64,000 nucleotides of DNA. Origin: CAKVLS01 sp045651685 (GTDB taxonomy: Bacteria > Bacillota > Clostridia > Christensenellales > UBA1242). Below the pieces are notes generated by a model. It had not been told where the DNA came from, did no database searches, and saw nothing but the letters and a program-made list of their open reading frames with translations. Positions 15,501 to 24,746 of this stretch are shown one piece after another (position 1 is the stretch's first letter; every line of letters begins with the position of its first letter). The stretch lies in NCBI GenBank assembly GCA_045651685.1, contig JAZRSV010000020.1, positions 7,294 through 71,293 of the forward strand. Direction: 5' to 3'. Made by a program: the position numbers and the translations under genes.

Positions 15501-15531
15501 CAGCAAAAAAAAGTAAAGGGAGAATAAAAAT

Positions 15532-16083
15532 ATGAAAGTACTAATCGGAACAAAAAATCCAGGAAAAATCGAGGGGGCAAAAAGAGCTTTTGAACACTAC
15601 TTTGAAGATGTCGAAGTAATAGGTATCAAAGCAGCATCTGATGTTAGCGAGCAACCAGTAGGTCAAGAAACATTGCAAGGCGCAAAAAACAGAGTAGACA
15701 ACCTAATGAAGTTTGCTCAAGAAAATGGCATACCTGCAGACTACTTTGTAGCTGTAGAGTCAGGCATAACACAAGACCTTGGCTTTTGGTCAATAACCAA
15801 TATTGCCGTTATCAAAAATGCTCTTGGCGAAACAGGCATAGGCGCAAGTGAGAGCTTCCCTGTACCTAACAAGTATGTAGACACTATTATCAAAGACACT
15901 CTTGCACCTGTTATGGACAAAATTTTTGAAGAGTCTGACTTAAGAAGTTCTACTGGTGGCATCGGCCTACTTACCCATGATGTTCTTACAAGAATAGACA
16001 TCACTACACATGCTTTTGTTATGGCACTTACACCATTTGTTAACAAAAACTTGTGGAAAGACGAACCAGAAATAACACAATAA
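15532..16083 (+). CDS. yjjX: DUF84 inosine/xanthosine triphosphatase
   Basis: 183-residue DUF84/YjjX family NTPase that hydrolyses non-canonical purine triphosphates (ITP, XTP). The family start, VLIGTKNPGKIEGAKRAFEHYF, is nearly complete, followed by SEQPVGQETLQGAKNR, the FVAVESGI strand carrying a metal Glu, and SSTGGIGLLT near the C-terminus. Length is normal. AAAGGGAG Shine-Dalgarno. It sits behind a structured, terminator-bearing leader, so expression is probably attenuated by some signal. Together with three Nudix proteins it adds to nucleotide-pool cleaning. Confidence 0.93.
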   Translation: MKVLIGTKNPGKIEGAKRAFEHYFEDVEVIGIKAASDVSEQPVGQETLQGAKNRVDNLMKFAQENGIPADYFVAVESGITQDLGFWSITNIAVIKNALGETGIGASESFPVPNKYVDTIIKDTLAPVMDKIFEESDLRSSTGGIGLLTHDVLTRIDITTHAFVMALTPFVNKNLWKDEPEITQ

Positions 16084-16087
16084 TACA

Positions 16088-16117
16088 AAAACCTCGGATA
16101 GTCTCCGAGGTTTTTTG
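16088..16117 (+). terminator. Terminator of the DUF84 gene
   Basis: Stem AACCTCGGA / TCCGAGGTT followed by TTTT. Confidence 0.85.
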
Positions 16118-16133
16118 ATAAAAACATTTTTTG

Positions 16134-16307
16134 CCAAAGGTCGGTGTTGGTTATGTTATGCACATATCACGAGACGGATACTTTTTCAAAGATGGTTCTA
16201 ACGGTCAATACATAATTGTTAACTTCGAAAAAGATATCATTATCACTATATTATCAAGCGAAAGCGATATGAGTTGTGTGACAGAAATTTTAAGAAATCT
16301 TATTTAA
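16134..16307 (+). pseudogene. C-terminal remnant of a beta-lactamase-family serine hydrolase
   Basis: An open frame reading GVGYVMHISRDGYFFKDG then SNGQYIIVNFEKDIIITI to a TAA stop at 16307 matches the last ~55 residues of class C beta-lactamase-like serine hydrolases, where a D/H-G-x-x-G-Q segment precedes the final strands. The catalytic SxxK and YxN parts are absent. There is no proper start or Shine-Dalgarno for the ATG at 16158. It lies between two terminators, so it is a decayed fragment. Confidence 0.5.
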
Positions 16308-16320
16308 TATTTTTAAGCAA

Positions 16321-16352
16321 AAAAAACAACCTAAAATTTAGGTTGTTTTTTT
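16321..16352. terminator. Terminator of the giant surface-protein gene
   Basis: Stem AAACAACCTAAA / TTTAGGTTGTTT with T-runs on both strands, ending next to the stop codon at 16354. Confidence 0.85.
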
Positions 16353-16353
16353 A

Positions 16354-19300
16354 TTAAAAACCTTTTTTGCGTTTTTTTACAGCTACAATAATTATTATTG
16401 TCACTATCAACACTACTGCGCCGCCGCCTGCAGCAATATAAATTATCATCATATTGTTGCCAGCAGGAGCTGTAGGTTCTGGTGTTGTTTCTACTGCGAA
16501 GTGTGCTACAAATACTGTATCATCTACTACTGCTGGTAGTGATGTATATACTTGAGAGGCGCCTTCGATAGTCCAACCGTCAAAAGTATATTTTACCTTT
16601 TCGGTATTTTGTCTAGTTGGTATTTCGCCATCATATACAGGTTTCTCATTGTATGTCAACTCTTGAGTTGTTATAACTGTGTCGCCATCTTTGAAGATGA
16701 TAGTATAGTATCTAACATCTCTTGCAAATGTAGCTGTTATTGTTAAGTTTTCTTCTACAGTATCTTGTAGACCTTGCCACTCTACAAAGTTATAAACATG
16801 TGTTGCAGTTTGTTGTGTAGGTAGCGCACTAACTAAAGTTGTGCCTATAACAACTTGATTGCCTTGCACGGTTATTGGAGTGCCATACTTAACGCCTTCT
16901 GCTTTGTTAATATCTACATTGCCATAAGCTGTATTGTCAGAAACAAATGCTATCTCATGCAATGTAAGGCGATAATAAACTTTAAGCACCAAAGAACCAT
17001 TAGCAGCTATGACACCTTGTGTCGCATTTTGTGTGTTAGTGTCATCAAATACATAACCTGTTTTGGTCAACACATCAGCAGTGATCAAAGAATCTGTCAC
17101 ACCTTGTAGTCTTTGTGTTTTTGATGTATCTTGTATAAAGCCACCTTGTAGGTTTTCGTAATAATGTCTTACAACATATTGAGTATCATCTCTACCAACA
17201 AACATAGCTGTTATTGTAGCATGGCCATAGTTGCCTGGTTGCCATTCAAAATCTTCGTCTACAGTCCAGCTACCATTAGAATGAGTTATAACCCATTTGT
17301 CAAACCTATAACCTTGAGCTGCTTCAAACACTGGCAAATCTGATAGTAGTGTTGTTAGTTCGATATTGTAGTCATAGTCAACAGGAGATCCATTGCCATG
17401 GGTACCTGCCTTAAATGTTAACTTATAAGTTATTATTTCGTATCTTGGTGTTAATGTAACATTTCCAGTCATGCCTGTACCAACCTCAAAGGTTTCGATT
17501 GTTGTACCTCCGAAACGGGTTTGCCATGCTGCATTGTATGAGTTAGCAACAAATGTATAATGTGTTAGAGTGTATCCATCTTTGATATGATCAGGCAACT
17601 CAATGTTTGTTGTCACATTGTATTTTATTGTGATAGGTTCGTCTGCATTGATAGTCACTGTATATTCTCTATATGCTGCAGAAGCAACGATTTTTATATC
17701 GCCTACAGCAGCTGCTTGATATAGTTGAATATAACCACCAGCAGTGCTTACAGCATAGCCAGTTTCGATCAAAACATCATCAACATAAACTTGTACAGTG
17801 TTAGTTGTAGGATATGTATATTGTACACTATCCCAAAGTAGAGTTAGAGGTATTTTTAGACCTGTTTTGTACTCGATCTTTGTATAATCTGTTTCGCCAT
17901 CTTCTGTTATTTCTACACCAGTAAGCTCGTAAGTGATGTCAAAAGCATTTAGTCTACCCTCTGCAATAATTTCTAAATCGCCAGCGATAGAGCCTGCTTC
18001 GAAGAATAGTCTATTAGAAGTTGCAGCTTTTGTAAAAGTCACATCATCCTCTACACCATCTACCTTAAATGTTATATAATCTACATTTAGGTGATAGTCA
18101 TCGGTGTTTGGTTGTAGATATACATAAAATGGTTCGCCATATAGAGTACTATATGGGTCATATACTCTGCTGTATACTGTTGCAGATTGTTCTGTTAAGT
18201 TTGTTAAAGTATACTTAATGGTATAAGTATCTCTATCGTAAAATAGAACATATACTTCTGTACCATAGCCTTGCAAAGTATGTGTTAACACATTGTCCTT
18301 GTGGGTACTGTTAAATGTAAAACCTCTTAAGTCTGCAGGGGTTTCGGTTATAGTATTCCAAGTTGTGCCAGAGCCTACTACAATATTTTCTGGCAACAAT
18401 TCATAAGAATCACCAGATAAAGTTTCTGTCCAATATTCGATTGTGTATTGACTTTGAAGAGCATTATAAACGGCAGTTAGTGTCACATCACCATAATTTT
18501 CTGCCTTCCAGCTAAAGGTCTCTCCTGCTACCCAAGAACCAACACTTTCTTTAACTTGCCAACAAGCAAATTCATAACCATCATTTAGAGTTGTTGGAGT
18601 TTCTAAAGTTGGCATTGTTGTGTCTAAATATGTATAGTGATAATAAGTATTTGATAAATTACCAAAATCTGTTACTTCAAGATTGATTGTATACAAATGT
18701 AACATAAAGTCTGGTCTTAATGTGATATTGCCATATTCGCTAGGAGAATATATAAATATCGATTCTTGATCCCAAGATCCATCTGATTCAACTACCTTCC
18801 AAGCATCAAATTCCCAATGATCATCAATATCAATTGTTGGCAAAACAATAGTTGGTTGTCCGGCAGTATATTCTATAGGTGTCATGTCATAAGTACCATG
18901 CTCACCCGCTACAAAGGTAATAGTATATTTTACTTCTTCGTATTGAGCAACTACTACGACATCTCCATAAGAACCTACTCCACCCCAAACATAATCGCCA
19001 GCTGTCCAGCTACCAACAGGTTCTTGAATAACCCATTTTGTAAATACAAATTGTGCTGGAGCTGTTGGAGTCTCAAGGTCTTGCATAGTTTCGGTCTCTA
19101 CAGTATAGTAAAATACTGTCGGACCAGTAAGAGATCCAAACAATGGATCTAAAGTTATAGTATATCTAGTAAGTTCGTATATAGCAGTGACATCTACATT
19201 GCCGTAGTTGCCAGAAGAATTTATTGCAAAGTCTTCGCCTACTACCCAAGAACTATCTGCATCAGTGCTAGTGATTTGCCATTTTACAAAAGTATAATGC

Positions 19301-21156
19301 TCATCTGGAGTTGGTACTGGCAAGGTAAACGATGAAGAGGTGACCTTATATGTGCCTCTAGTGATTGATGTAGAGCCATGAAGTCCTGCAGAAAAGTTAA
19401 TGTTGTAGTTATTTGTTTGATAAGCTGGATTAAGCGAAATACTTCCATAACTGCCAGCTACCCAAGTATATGTAGATCCATCTTGCCAAGAAGTTTGGGA
19501 AATGATCGATGTTACTGTTATTCTCCAATAGCTAAGAGCATAACCTTTTTTTACAGAAATGATTACATCTTTCATAGGATCTTCTACTGTTTCTCTAGTA
19601 TAAGTCACTTGTGTTACAGAAGTTGTCACGATAGAGTTCTGTTTAATATTTATTGTATATTCGGTTGGTATTGCTCTAGCAACAATTTTTAGTTCGCTAC
19701 ACAAAGTTGCTGCTTTGTTAAGAGTTAGCTTATATGCAGAAGATGATATTGACCACCCACTTGTTAACTCTACACCGTCAGCGATAACCTTAAAATATTC
19801 TCTATCAGTATTAGCAGGCTTGCTATAACCTATGTCTTCGACATATGTTAATATCATGTTCAAACCAGTAGTATTATATGTCCAAGTTGTAGGAGCACTA
19901 TCTATAGTAAATCTGTTAAGATCATATGTTATGTTGATAGTTGTTGTGACAGACTTTGCTGTTATCTCAATGTCTCCATCAATAATGCCACTTTTGATCC
20001 AAAGTCTGTTGCTTGTTGAAGCTACCTCATAATTTTCTTTAATATTTTCTAATACAACACCATTTATCTTAATAACAATTTGGTCTTTTAGTAGTCTGTA
20101 GTCCTCATGTATAGGATTTAATACTACATACCAAGTATTACCTTGCAATACTTGCAATGGATCGTATGTGATAGAACCAGCATAAGCTGAATATTCTGTA
20201 TCTGTTAAGTTGTATGTGATGTGTGCAACTTTTTGAGAACCATTTATATGTACACAAAGAACATCTGTCACTTTGTCAGCAGGTATAGTCACGCGACCTG
20301 TTGCTTTGTCCCAGATAAAATCTTCTTCTGCCATAAATTCGCCATCACTAGTTGCGTATGTTATTGCTATTGTATCTGGCAACTCATAAAATTTTTCTGC
20401 TGTAACAGTAAAAGATATTTCTTGGCCTAAAGTAATTGCAATATCTTCTTGATCTGAAGTCACGCGACTAAAGAATGTTTTTAACACTAATGGTTGAGCG
20501 TTCCAGATAATTTCGACATTGCCTGTTACATATTGGTTTTTTAATACAACAGTACCGGTACTTCTATCATATGTATAAGCTTCGGGATTGTCTAAAAGGC
20601 TTACACCACCTACGGCAATTTCGTAAGGAGCTGGATACAAGATAGAGCCTGCAGGTGCAGAAAACTTTGCACCAACCTGACCAAATCTTTCGATATACAT
20701 TAAGTCAGACTCGACAATAGCACTAGATGATGTAATTTCTACACTATAGATAGTAGGTGTCATTTTTGATCTGCAAGATATCTCAATGTCACCAGTTATA
20801 GCGTCACCACTAATTATCAATGTACCATTGTAAGAGTCAAAGGTATAAGCATCGCTAACACTGCCACCAATCATGACAGATATAGACTCATGGTCAAGCT
20901 CAACATAACCGGCTCCAAAATCGATATCCATATCAATAGCAAAATCAACACCATTTGTTGCTGTCATGTGTGATTCTTGATCAACAATGTTAATACCTGT
21001 TAGATTATAGGTTACTGTATATGATTCGCCTGCAGCATAGGCACTGCTCGAAGTTTTTAAGCTAATAAAACTTGCAGCACCAACCATAGATGCTAATAAA
21101 AATACGGCTATCAAAAATAAATTAAGTCTCTTATTTAGACTTTTTAATAGTCTCAT
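16354..21156 (-). CDS. Giant InlB/MucBP-repeat surface protein with C-terminal membrane anchor
   Basis: 1600-residue exported protein. The signal peptide has hydrophobic core FLIAVFLLASMVGAASF, cleaved after about SSAYA. There follow many repeats of 65-80 residues of two kinds: YTIT/YTINL...W-x-x-x-x-Y-G-x-V-T-x-x-A-x-Y modules resembling InlB B-repeats (Listeria-Bacteroides repeats), and VTYNLTG...Y beta-modules. Two MucBP-like modules start at about residue 910 (YTIEYWTETL) and 1330 (YVVRHYYENL). It ends with a Pro/Glu linker, one transmembrane helix (about 1570-1593) and the tail KKRKKGF. There is no LPxTG, so it stays membrane-anchored. The frame reaches a GTG at 21171, but that spans the AGGAGGAT Shine-Dalgarno, so the start is the ATG at 21156. 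Probable adhesin. Confidence 0.85.
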   Translation of the reverse strand: MRLLKSLNKRLNLFLIAVFLLASMVGAASFISLKTSSSAYAAGESYTVTYNLTGINIVDQESHMTATNGVDFAIDMDIDFGAGYVELDHESISVMIGGSVSDAYTFDSYNGTLIISGDAITGDIEISCRSKMTPTIYSVEITSSSAIVESDLMYIERFGQVGAKFSAPAGSILYPAPYEIAVGGVSLLDNPEAYTYDRSTGTVVLKNQYVTGNVEIIWNAQPLVLKTFFSRVTSDQEDIAITLGQEISFTVTAEKFYELPDTIAITYATSDGEFMAEEDFIWDKATGRVTIPADKVTDVLCVHINGSQKVAHITYNLTDTEYSAYAGSITYDPLQVLQGNTWYVVLNPIHEDYRLLKDQIVIKINGVVLENIKENYEVASTSNRLWIKSGIIDGDIEITAKSVTTTINITYDLNRFTIDSAPTTWTYNTTGLNMILTYVEDIGYSKPANTDREYFKVIADGVELTSGWSISSSAYKLTLNKAATLCSELKIVARAIPTEYTINIKQNSIVTTSVTQVTYTRETVEDPMKDVIISVKKGYALSYWRITVTSIISQTSWQDGSTYTWVAGSYGSISLNPAYQTNNYNINFSAGLHGSTSITRGTYKVTSSSFTLPVPTPDEHYTFVKWQITSTDADSSWVVGEDFAINSSGNYGNVDVTAIYELTRYTITLDPLFGSLTGPTVFYYTVETETMQDLETPTAPAQFVFTKWVIQEPVGSWTAGDYVWGGVGSYGDVVVVAQYEEVKYTITFVAGEHGTYDMTPIEYTAGQPTIVLPTIDIDDHWEFDAWKVVESDGSWDQESIFIYSPSEYGNITLRPDFMLHLYTINLEVTDFGNLSNTYYHYTYLDTTMPTLETPTTLNDGYEFACWQVKESVGSWVAGETFSWKAENYGDVTLTAVYNALQSQYTIEYWTETLSGDSYELLPENIVVGSGTTWNTITETPADLRGFTFNSTHKDNVLTHTLQGYGTEVYVLFYDRDTYTIKYTLTNLTEQSATVYSRVYDPYSTLYGEPFYVYLQPNTDDYHLNVDYITFKVDGVEDDVTFTKAATSNRLFFEAGSIAGDLEIIAEGRLNAFDITYELTGVEITEDGETDYTKIEYKTGLKIPLTLLWDSVQYTYPTTNTVQVYVDDVLIETGYAVSTAGGYIQLYQAAAVGDIKIVASAAYREYTVTINADEPITIKYNVTTNIELPDHIKDGYTLTHYTFVANSYNAAWQTRFGGTTIETFEVGTGMTGNVTLTPRYEIITYKLTFKAGTHGNGSPVDYDYNIELTTLLSDLPVFEAAQGYRFDKWVITHSNGSWTVDEDFEWQPGNYGHATITAMFVGRDDTQYVVRHYYENLQGGFIQDTSKTQRLQGVTDSLITADVLTKTGYVFDDTNTQNATQGVIAANGSLVLKVYYRLTLHEIAFVSDNTAYGNVDINKAEGVKYGTPITVQGNQVVIGTTLVSALPTQQTATHVYNFVEWQGLQDTVEENLTITATFARDVRYYTIIFKDGDTVITTQELTYNEKPVYDGEIPTRQNTEKVKYTFDGWTIEGASQVYTSLPAVVDDTVFVAHFAVETTPEPTAPAGNNMMIIYIAAGGGAVVLIVTIIIIVAVKKRKKGF

Positions 21157-21195
21157 TTTTATCCTCCTCACTAGATGTATATATTATATTTATAT

Positions 21196-21250
21196 AATAA
21201 CTAATTTTACATATATTAGGCAACCAAATAGCTCCTAAAAGTTAGTTATT
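21196..21250 (-). promoter_or_regulatory. Inverted repeat upstream of the giant surface gene
   Basis: Arms AATAACTAA (21196-21204) and TTAGTTATT (21242-21250) pair over nine bases and enclose a second TTAGG/CCTAA pairing. It lies between the GrpB stop codon and the promoter region of the giant gene. It may be a weak terminator or a leader structure; no T-run follows. Confidence 0.3.
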
Positions 21251-21254
21251 TTTA

Positions 21255-21773
21255 TTATAGTTTATTAAAACTTTGTTTTGCTTGATATATTAGTTGTGAG
21301 ACATATTTGCTTTTTATCTCTCTATACATCGCTCTATCGGTCGAGATAAGATTGATAATTTGCTTTTTGTGGTCAGAATAGGCTTGGGCCTTGGTAGGAT
21401 TGGCAAGCAAATAATCTCGCAAAATAACAAACTCGTTATACCTATCTGTACCAATTACAACCAAATGTATATGCACATCTCCATCACCAGTTTCGCTCTG
21501 GCTAGATGCAAAAAATTGGTATATATCTGTTTTGCTTTTTTGGCTGCCAAAATAACCGTTTTGTTCTAGCACTTTGGCAAACTCATCTAGCTGTACGCTA
21601 CTGTCTACCCCTAGCAAAACATCAATTATATTTTTGCCATACATATTGGGTATTGCTGTAGAACCAACATGCTCTACACAAACATTTTTGCCAAATATAT
21701 CTTGCAATTTTTGTTGTATTAAAAGGTATAGCTTTTTGTTTTTTGCATAGTTTTGTTTTTTTAATTTTACCAT
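21255..21773 (-). CDS. GrpB/UPF0157 family protein (nucleotidyltransferase fold)
   Basis: 172 residues. The family signature is clear: VEHVGSTAIPNMYGKNIIDVLLGV, in which G-S-T and the later D-V form a nucleotidyltransferase-like strand-turn, then HIHLVVIGTDRYNEFVILRDYLLANP and the Y-x-x-x-K helix (YSDHKKQI). UPF0157/GrpB proteins are widespread and biochemically ill defined, with some fused to CoaE. Shine-Dalgarno AAGAGG. It is read in the same direction as the giant gene downstream but separated by 98 bases with its own promoter-like AT stretch. Confidence 0.85.
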   Translation of the reverse strand: MVKLKKQNYAKNKKLYLLIQQKLQDIFGKNVCVEHVGSTAIPNMYGKNIIDVLLGVDSSVQLDEFAKVLEQNGYFGSQKSKTDIYQFFASSQSETGDGDVHIHLVVIGTDRYNEFVILRDYLLANPTKAQAYSDHKKQIINLISTDRAMYREIKSKYVSQLIYQAKQSFNKL

Positions 21774-21943
21774 AACAACCTCTTACGGCTTTAGTATACC
21801 AGTTTTTTTATTTAATGTCATACTAATAGCGCCCTTATATAGAATATAAGAGTCAAAATTGATATTAAAGTTATTATATAAAGTTTGCTATAAAATCTGT
21901 CTTGTGTTAAAATGTTTTATATAAAAAAGGGGATATTTTTGTT

Positions 21944-23089
21944 ATGGACGAAATAAAACCATCAACCAGCAATGGTAGCGCAAAAAGTCTTAAATGTTCT
22001 AACTGCGGTTCTTCAAACTTTATACAAAGTTCTTACGAAGTATTTAAGTGTGCATATTGCGGTTCGACTGTACAACTAACCAACGACTTACGAGACAAGT
22101 TTATATCTAACATAGATGTCGCTGGCAAATCTAACGACACATTGCATCTGATACAAGCAACCAAGTCAGAAGAAGATTTTATCAAAGAATCTCTTATCTC
22201 ACTAGGTATGAATCCTGACACTCCAGACGATGTTTTGCAAGCTGCTTTTGGCGAAGTAAAGACAAACTATTCTTACTACCTAGCATTAGAAGTAGAATAT
22301 AATGTTATAAAAATTTCTAGCAAGGCAGAGCCATCTACTTTGCGCCAAGAAGAAACTCTTGCCGATCCAGAGCAATCATCATCTTATCTAACTTGCGTCA
22401 AGGTGCCAGAAAAAGAAGTCACTCCACTATCTAGAGTATTGATGGAAGATCTTGAAGCAATAGATAAAAAGTTTGTGACAACATCTTTGACAAAAACAAA
22501 AGCAAAAGAATTAAAATTGCACATACCGGATAGACAGATTATTGACGAGGCAATTGATGAAAGAGTAGAACATATCAAACAAAGCGTATTTGGCAAAGTA
22601 AAAAATTCTAACATCACAATTGTGCCAACAATAAAGAAAATTGACCTATATATTGCTCCCGAATACTCGGTCGACTACGAATATCAGGGCAAAACATACA
22701 CAATTAGGTCATTTGCGTACGATATCAGATCAGAAGAAGACCAACCGGTCGCTAAAAAAGCTTTGTCAAAAAGAGTGAAAAAAACATCCCTTTCTTGCGC
22801 ATTGACATCAATGGCAATGTCAACTATTGCAATAATTTTTGCCCTAGTACATTTGTGTGTATTAAAAACTAAAAACTTCTTGCCAATTGATGCTACCTTA
22901 ATCGTACTATCTCTTATAGTATTTGCAATAACAAAAATAATTAACAAAATTGTAATTGTAAAACTTAAAAAGAATACTTTTGAGAAAAAGCGAAAGCAGG
23001 TATTTGCTCACTTTGCCCAAAACAAAGCCTTGCCTCAACTAACTAATATTGACAAGGCTACCGCAGATAATTGTGTGAGGTGGTATTAA
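21944..23089 (+). CDS. Zinc-ribbon membrane protein
   Basis: 381 residues. The N-terminal zinc ribbon has two CxxC knuckles (CSNCGSSNF and CAYCGSTV, residues about 18-40). A middle soluble region of about 220 residues follows, rich in Glu and Lys. Two transmembrane helices near 280-340 (MAMSTIAIIFALVHLCVL and ATLIVLSLIVFAITKII) precede a basic tail. Function unknown; such zinc-ribbon/TM proteins are common orphan genes in Bacillota. GGGG Shine-Dalgarno. Its stop is one base before the next ATG, so it is coupled to the Big_2 lipoprotein gene. Confidence 0.7.
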   Translation: MDEIKPSTSNGSAKSLKCSNCGSSNFIQSSYEVFKCAYCGSTVQLTNDLRDKFISNIDVAGKSNDTLHLIQATKSEEDFIKESLISLGMNPDTPDDVLQAAFGEVKTNYSYYLALEVEYNVIKISSKAEPSTLRQEETLADPEQSSSYLTCVKVPEKEVTPLSRVLMEDLEAIDKKFVTTSLTKTKAKELKLHIPDRQIIDEAIDERVEHIKQSVFGKVKNSNITIVPTIKKIDLYIAPEYSVDYEYQGKTYTIRSFAYDIRSEEDQPVAKKALSKRVKKTSLSCALTSMAMSTIAIIFALVHLCVLKTKNFLPIDATLIVLSLIVFAITKIINKIVIVKLKKNTFEKKRKQVFAHFAQNKALPQLTNIDKATADNCVRWY

Positions 23090-23090
23090 T

Positions 23091-24215
23091 ATGCAAAAGA
23101 TAAGTAATATATTTGTTATAATTGCCATGGCATTATGTAGCATCGCAATGATTGCATGCGCGGCAAAACCACTACCAGAAAGAATCTCGATAAAAGCTGC
23201 TTTTAATCAAACAGAACTTTATTTGCAAGATTCGGTTATGTCATTAGAAGCAATAATTTATCCAGCAGAAGCAGAACATAACACCGAGGTGACATGGTCA
23301 TCTTCTAACACAAATGTTGTGCAAGTAAATGATTTGGGATATTGCAAAGCGATTAGTTGTGGCACAGCAGTTATCACAGCAAAAACATCTAATAACAAAA
23401 AAGCTACATATACCATTACTGTATCAAACAAACCCGTAAACTCTGTATCAGTATCTGCAGAGTACACTCTTGTGACAGTTGGCAGTCAACAAAACTTGAG
23501 TGCTGTTGTAAAACCAAACGATGCTGCAGACAAAAATGTAGTATGGACCAGTTCTAACCCTGCCGTTATAGAGGTGACCGAAACAGGCGTCGCAACTGCA
23601 AAAAGTTTAGGCACTGCTACAATAACAGCAACTGCTGCAAGTGGCGTTTCTGACAGCATAACAATAACAGTAGCTAGCGAAGTACCAGTAGAATCATTAT
23701 CATTAAACAAAACTGGACACGACTTGAGACTTTACTCTTCTTACACATTAAGCTACACTGCCTACCCAACTAATGCAACAAATACAGAAGTGACTTGGCA
23801 TAGTTCTGATCCAACCACTGTAGAAGTTGACCAAAATGGTAAAATAACAGCTCTAAAACCAGGCTCTGCAACAATAACAATAACCAGTAGCAATGGCAAA
23901 ACAAAATCTTGTCATGTAAGCGTATACGAAGTGCACGCATCAAGAGTAGATATTAATTTGGGCGGTGGCGTAAATCAAGAACTTAATAATCTAAAAGTTG
24001 GCGATACTTATAAACTAACTTACAAAGCTATAGCCGAAAACTGGCCAACAGGAGACTCTGTTGTGACAGACATTGGTGTATGGTCAAGCTCTAATCATGA
24101 AGTAGCAACTATAGAGCAAGACGGTACTATAACAATACACGGCACAGGCATGACCATAATAAAAGTTCAAGTTGGATCAAAAGAAAGTTCAATTCCACTT
24201 ACTATTTATAGTTAA
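23091..24215 (+). CDS. Big_2 (BID_2) Ig-like repeat lipoprotein
   Basis: 374 residues. Signal peptide with lipobox AMIAC (Cys near residue 23), then four bacterial Ig-like group 2 domains of about 85 residues. Each shows the V-T-W-S-S-S-N-x-x-V-x-V-x-x-x-G-x-x-x-A-x-x-x-G-x-A-x-I-T-A core (for example EVTWSSSNTNVVQV and VVWTSSNPAVIEV). The fourth is more divergent. Exposed lipoproteins of this type act in adhesion or carbohydrate binding. Translationally coupled to the zinc-ribbon protein upstream, suggesting a shared envelope role. Confidence 0.88.
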   Translation: MQKISNIFVIIAMALCSIAMIACAAKPLPERISIKAAFNQTELYLQDSVMSLEAIIYPAEAEHNTEVTWSSSNTNVVQVNDLGYCKAISCGTAVITAKTSNNKKATYTITVSNKPVNSVSVSAEYTLVTVGSQQNLSAVVKPNDAADKNVVWTSSNPAVIEVTETGVATAKSLGTATITATAASGVSDSITITVASEVPVESLSLNKTGHDLRLYSSYTLSYTAYPTNATNTEVTWHSSDPTTVEVDQNGKITALKPGSATITITSSNGKTKSCHVSVYEVHASRVDINLGGGVNQELNNLKVGDTYKLTYKAIAENWPTGDSVVTDIGVWSSSNHEVATIEQDGTITIHGTGMTIIKVQVGSKESSIPLTIYS

Positions 24216-24222
24216 ACATATA

Positions 24223-24254
24223 AAAAACAACCAGCAAAAATGGTTGTTTTTTTA
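24223..24254 (+). terminator. Terminator
   Basis: Stem AAACAACCA / TGGTTGTTT followed by TTTTAT. Confidence 0.8.
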
Positions 24255-24327
24255 TGACTGTTTTATAAAAATATTTTGCAAACATTTTTTTGTATGATAA
24301 AATATAATAAACAAAGGAGAAAATTAT

Positions 24328-24705
24328 ATGAAACAAAAATTTTATATTTGCGAAACATGTGGACAAATGATAGCTATGGTAAAACCTACCGTTGTACCAG
24401 TAAAATGCTGTGGTCAAAACATGACAGAATTAGAAGCAAACACTTTTGAGGCTGCTACCGAAAAACATATACCAGTATACACTGTAGAAAATGGCAAAGT
24501 ACATGTGACAGTTGGTTCTGTAGAACACCCTATGGGCGCAGACCATTATATTGAGTGGATTTCACTACAAACTAACAAAGGCAACCAAAGAAAAGTTCTT
24601 GCACCTAATGACAAACCTCAAGCTTGCTTTGCTATATGCGAAGGCGAAGAAGTAGAAGCAGTTTATGCTTATTGCAACCTACATAGCCTTTGGGTTAACA
24701 AATAA
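24328..24705 (+). CDS. dfx: Desulfoferrodoxin (superoxide reductase)
   Basis: 125-residue two-iron superoxide reductase. The N-terminal desulforedoxin-type centre has CETCG and CCG (four Cys ligands, residues 8-30). The catalytic centre has four His and one Cys: His in TEKHIPVY, His in EHPMGADHYIEWI (two), and Cys/His in CNLHSLWVNK; the Glu of EKHIP is also present. It reduces superoxide to peroxide without making oxygen, as anaerobes do. AAAGGAGA Shine-Dalgarno. Single gene between terminators. Strong evidence for an anaerobic or microaerophilic host. Confidence 0.96.
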   Translation: MKQKFYICETCGQMIAMVKPTVVPVKCCGQNMTELEANTFEAATEKHIPVYTVENGKVHVTVGSVEHPMGADHYIEWISLQTNKGNQRKVLAPNDKPQACFAICEGEEVEAVYAYCNLHSLWVNK

Positions 24706-24710
24706 TAATT

Positions 24711-24746
24711 AAAAAACACCTTGCAAACTGCAAGGTGTTTTTTTTT
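24711..24746. terminator. Bidirectional terminator
   Basis: Stem AACACCTTGCA / TGCAAGGTGTT with T-runs on both strands, between convergent dfx and MFS genes. Confidence 0.85.
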
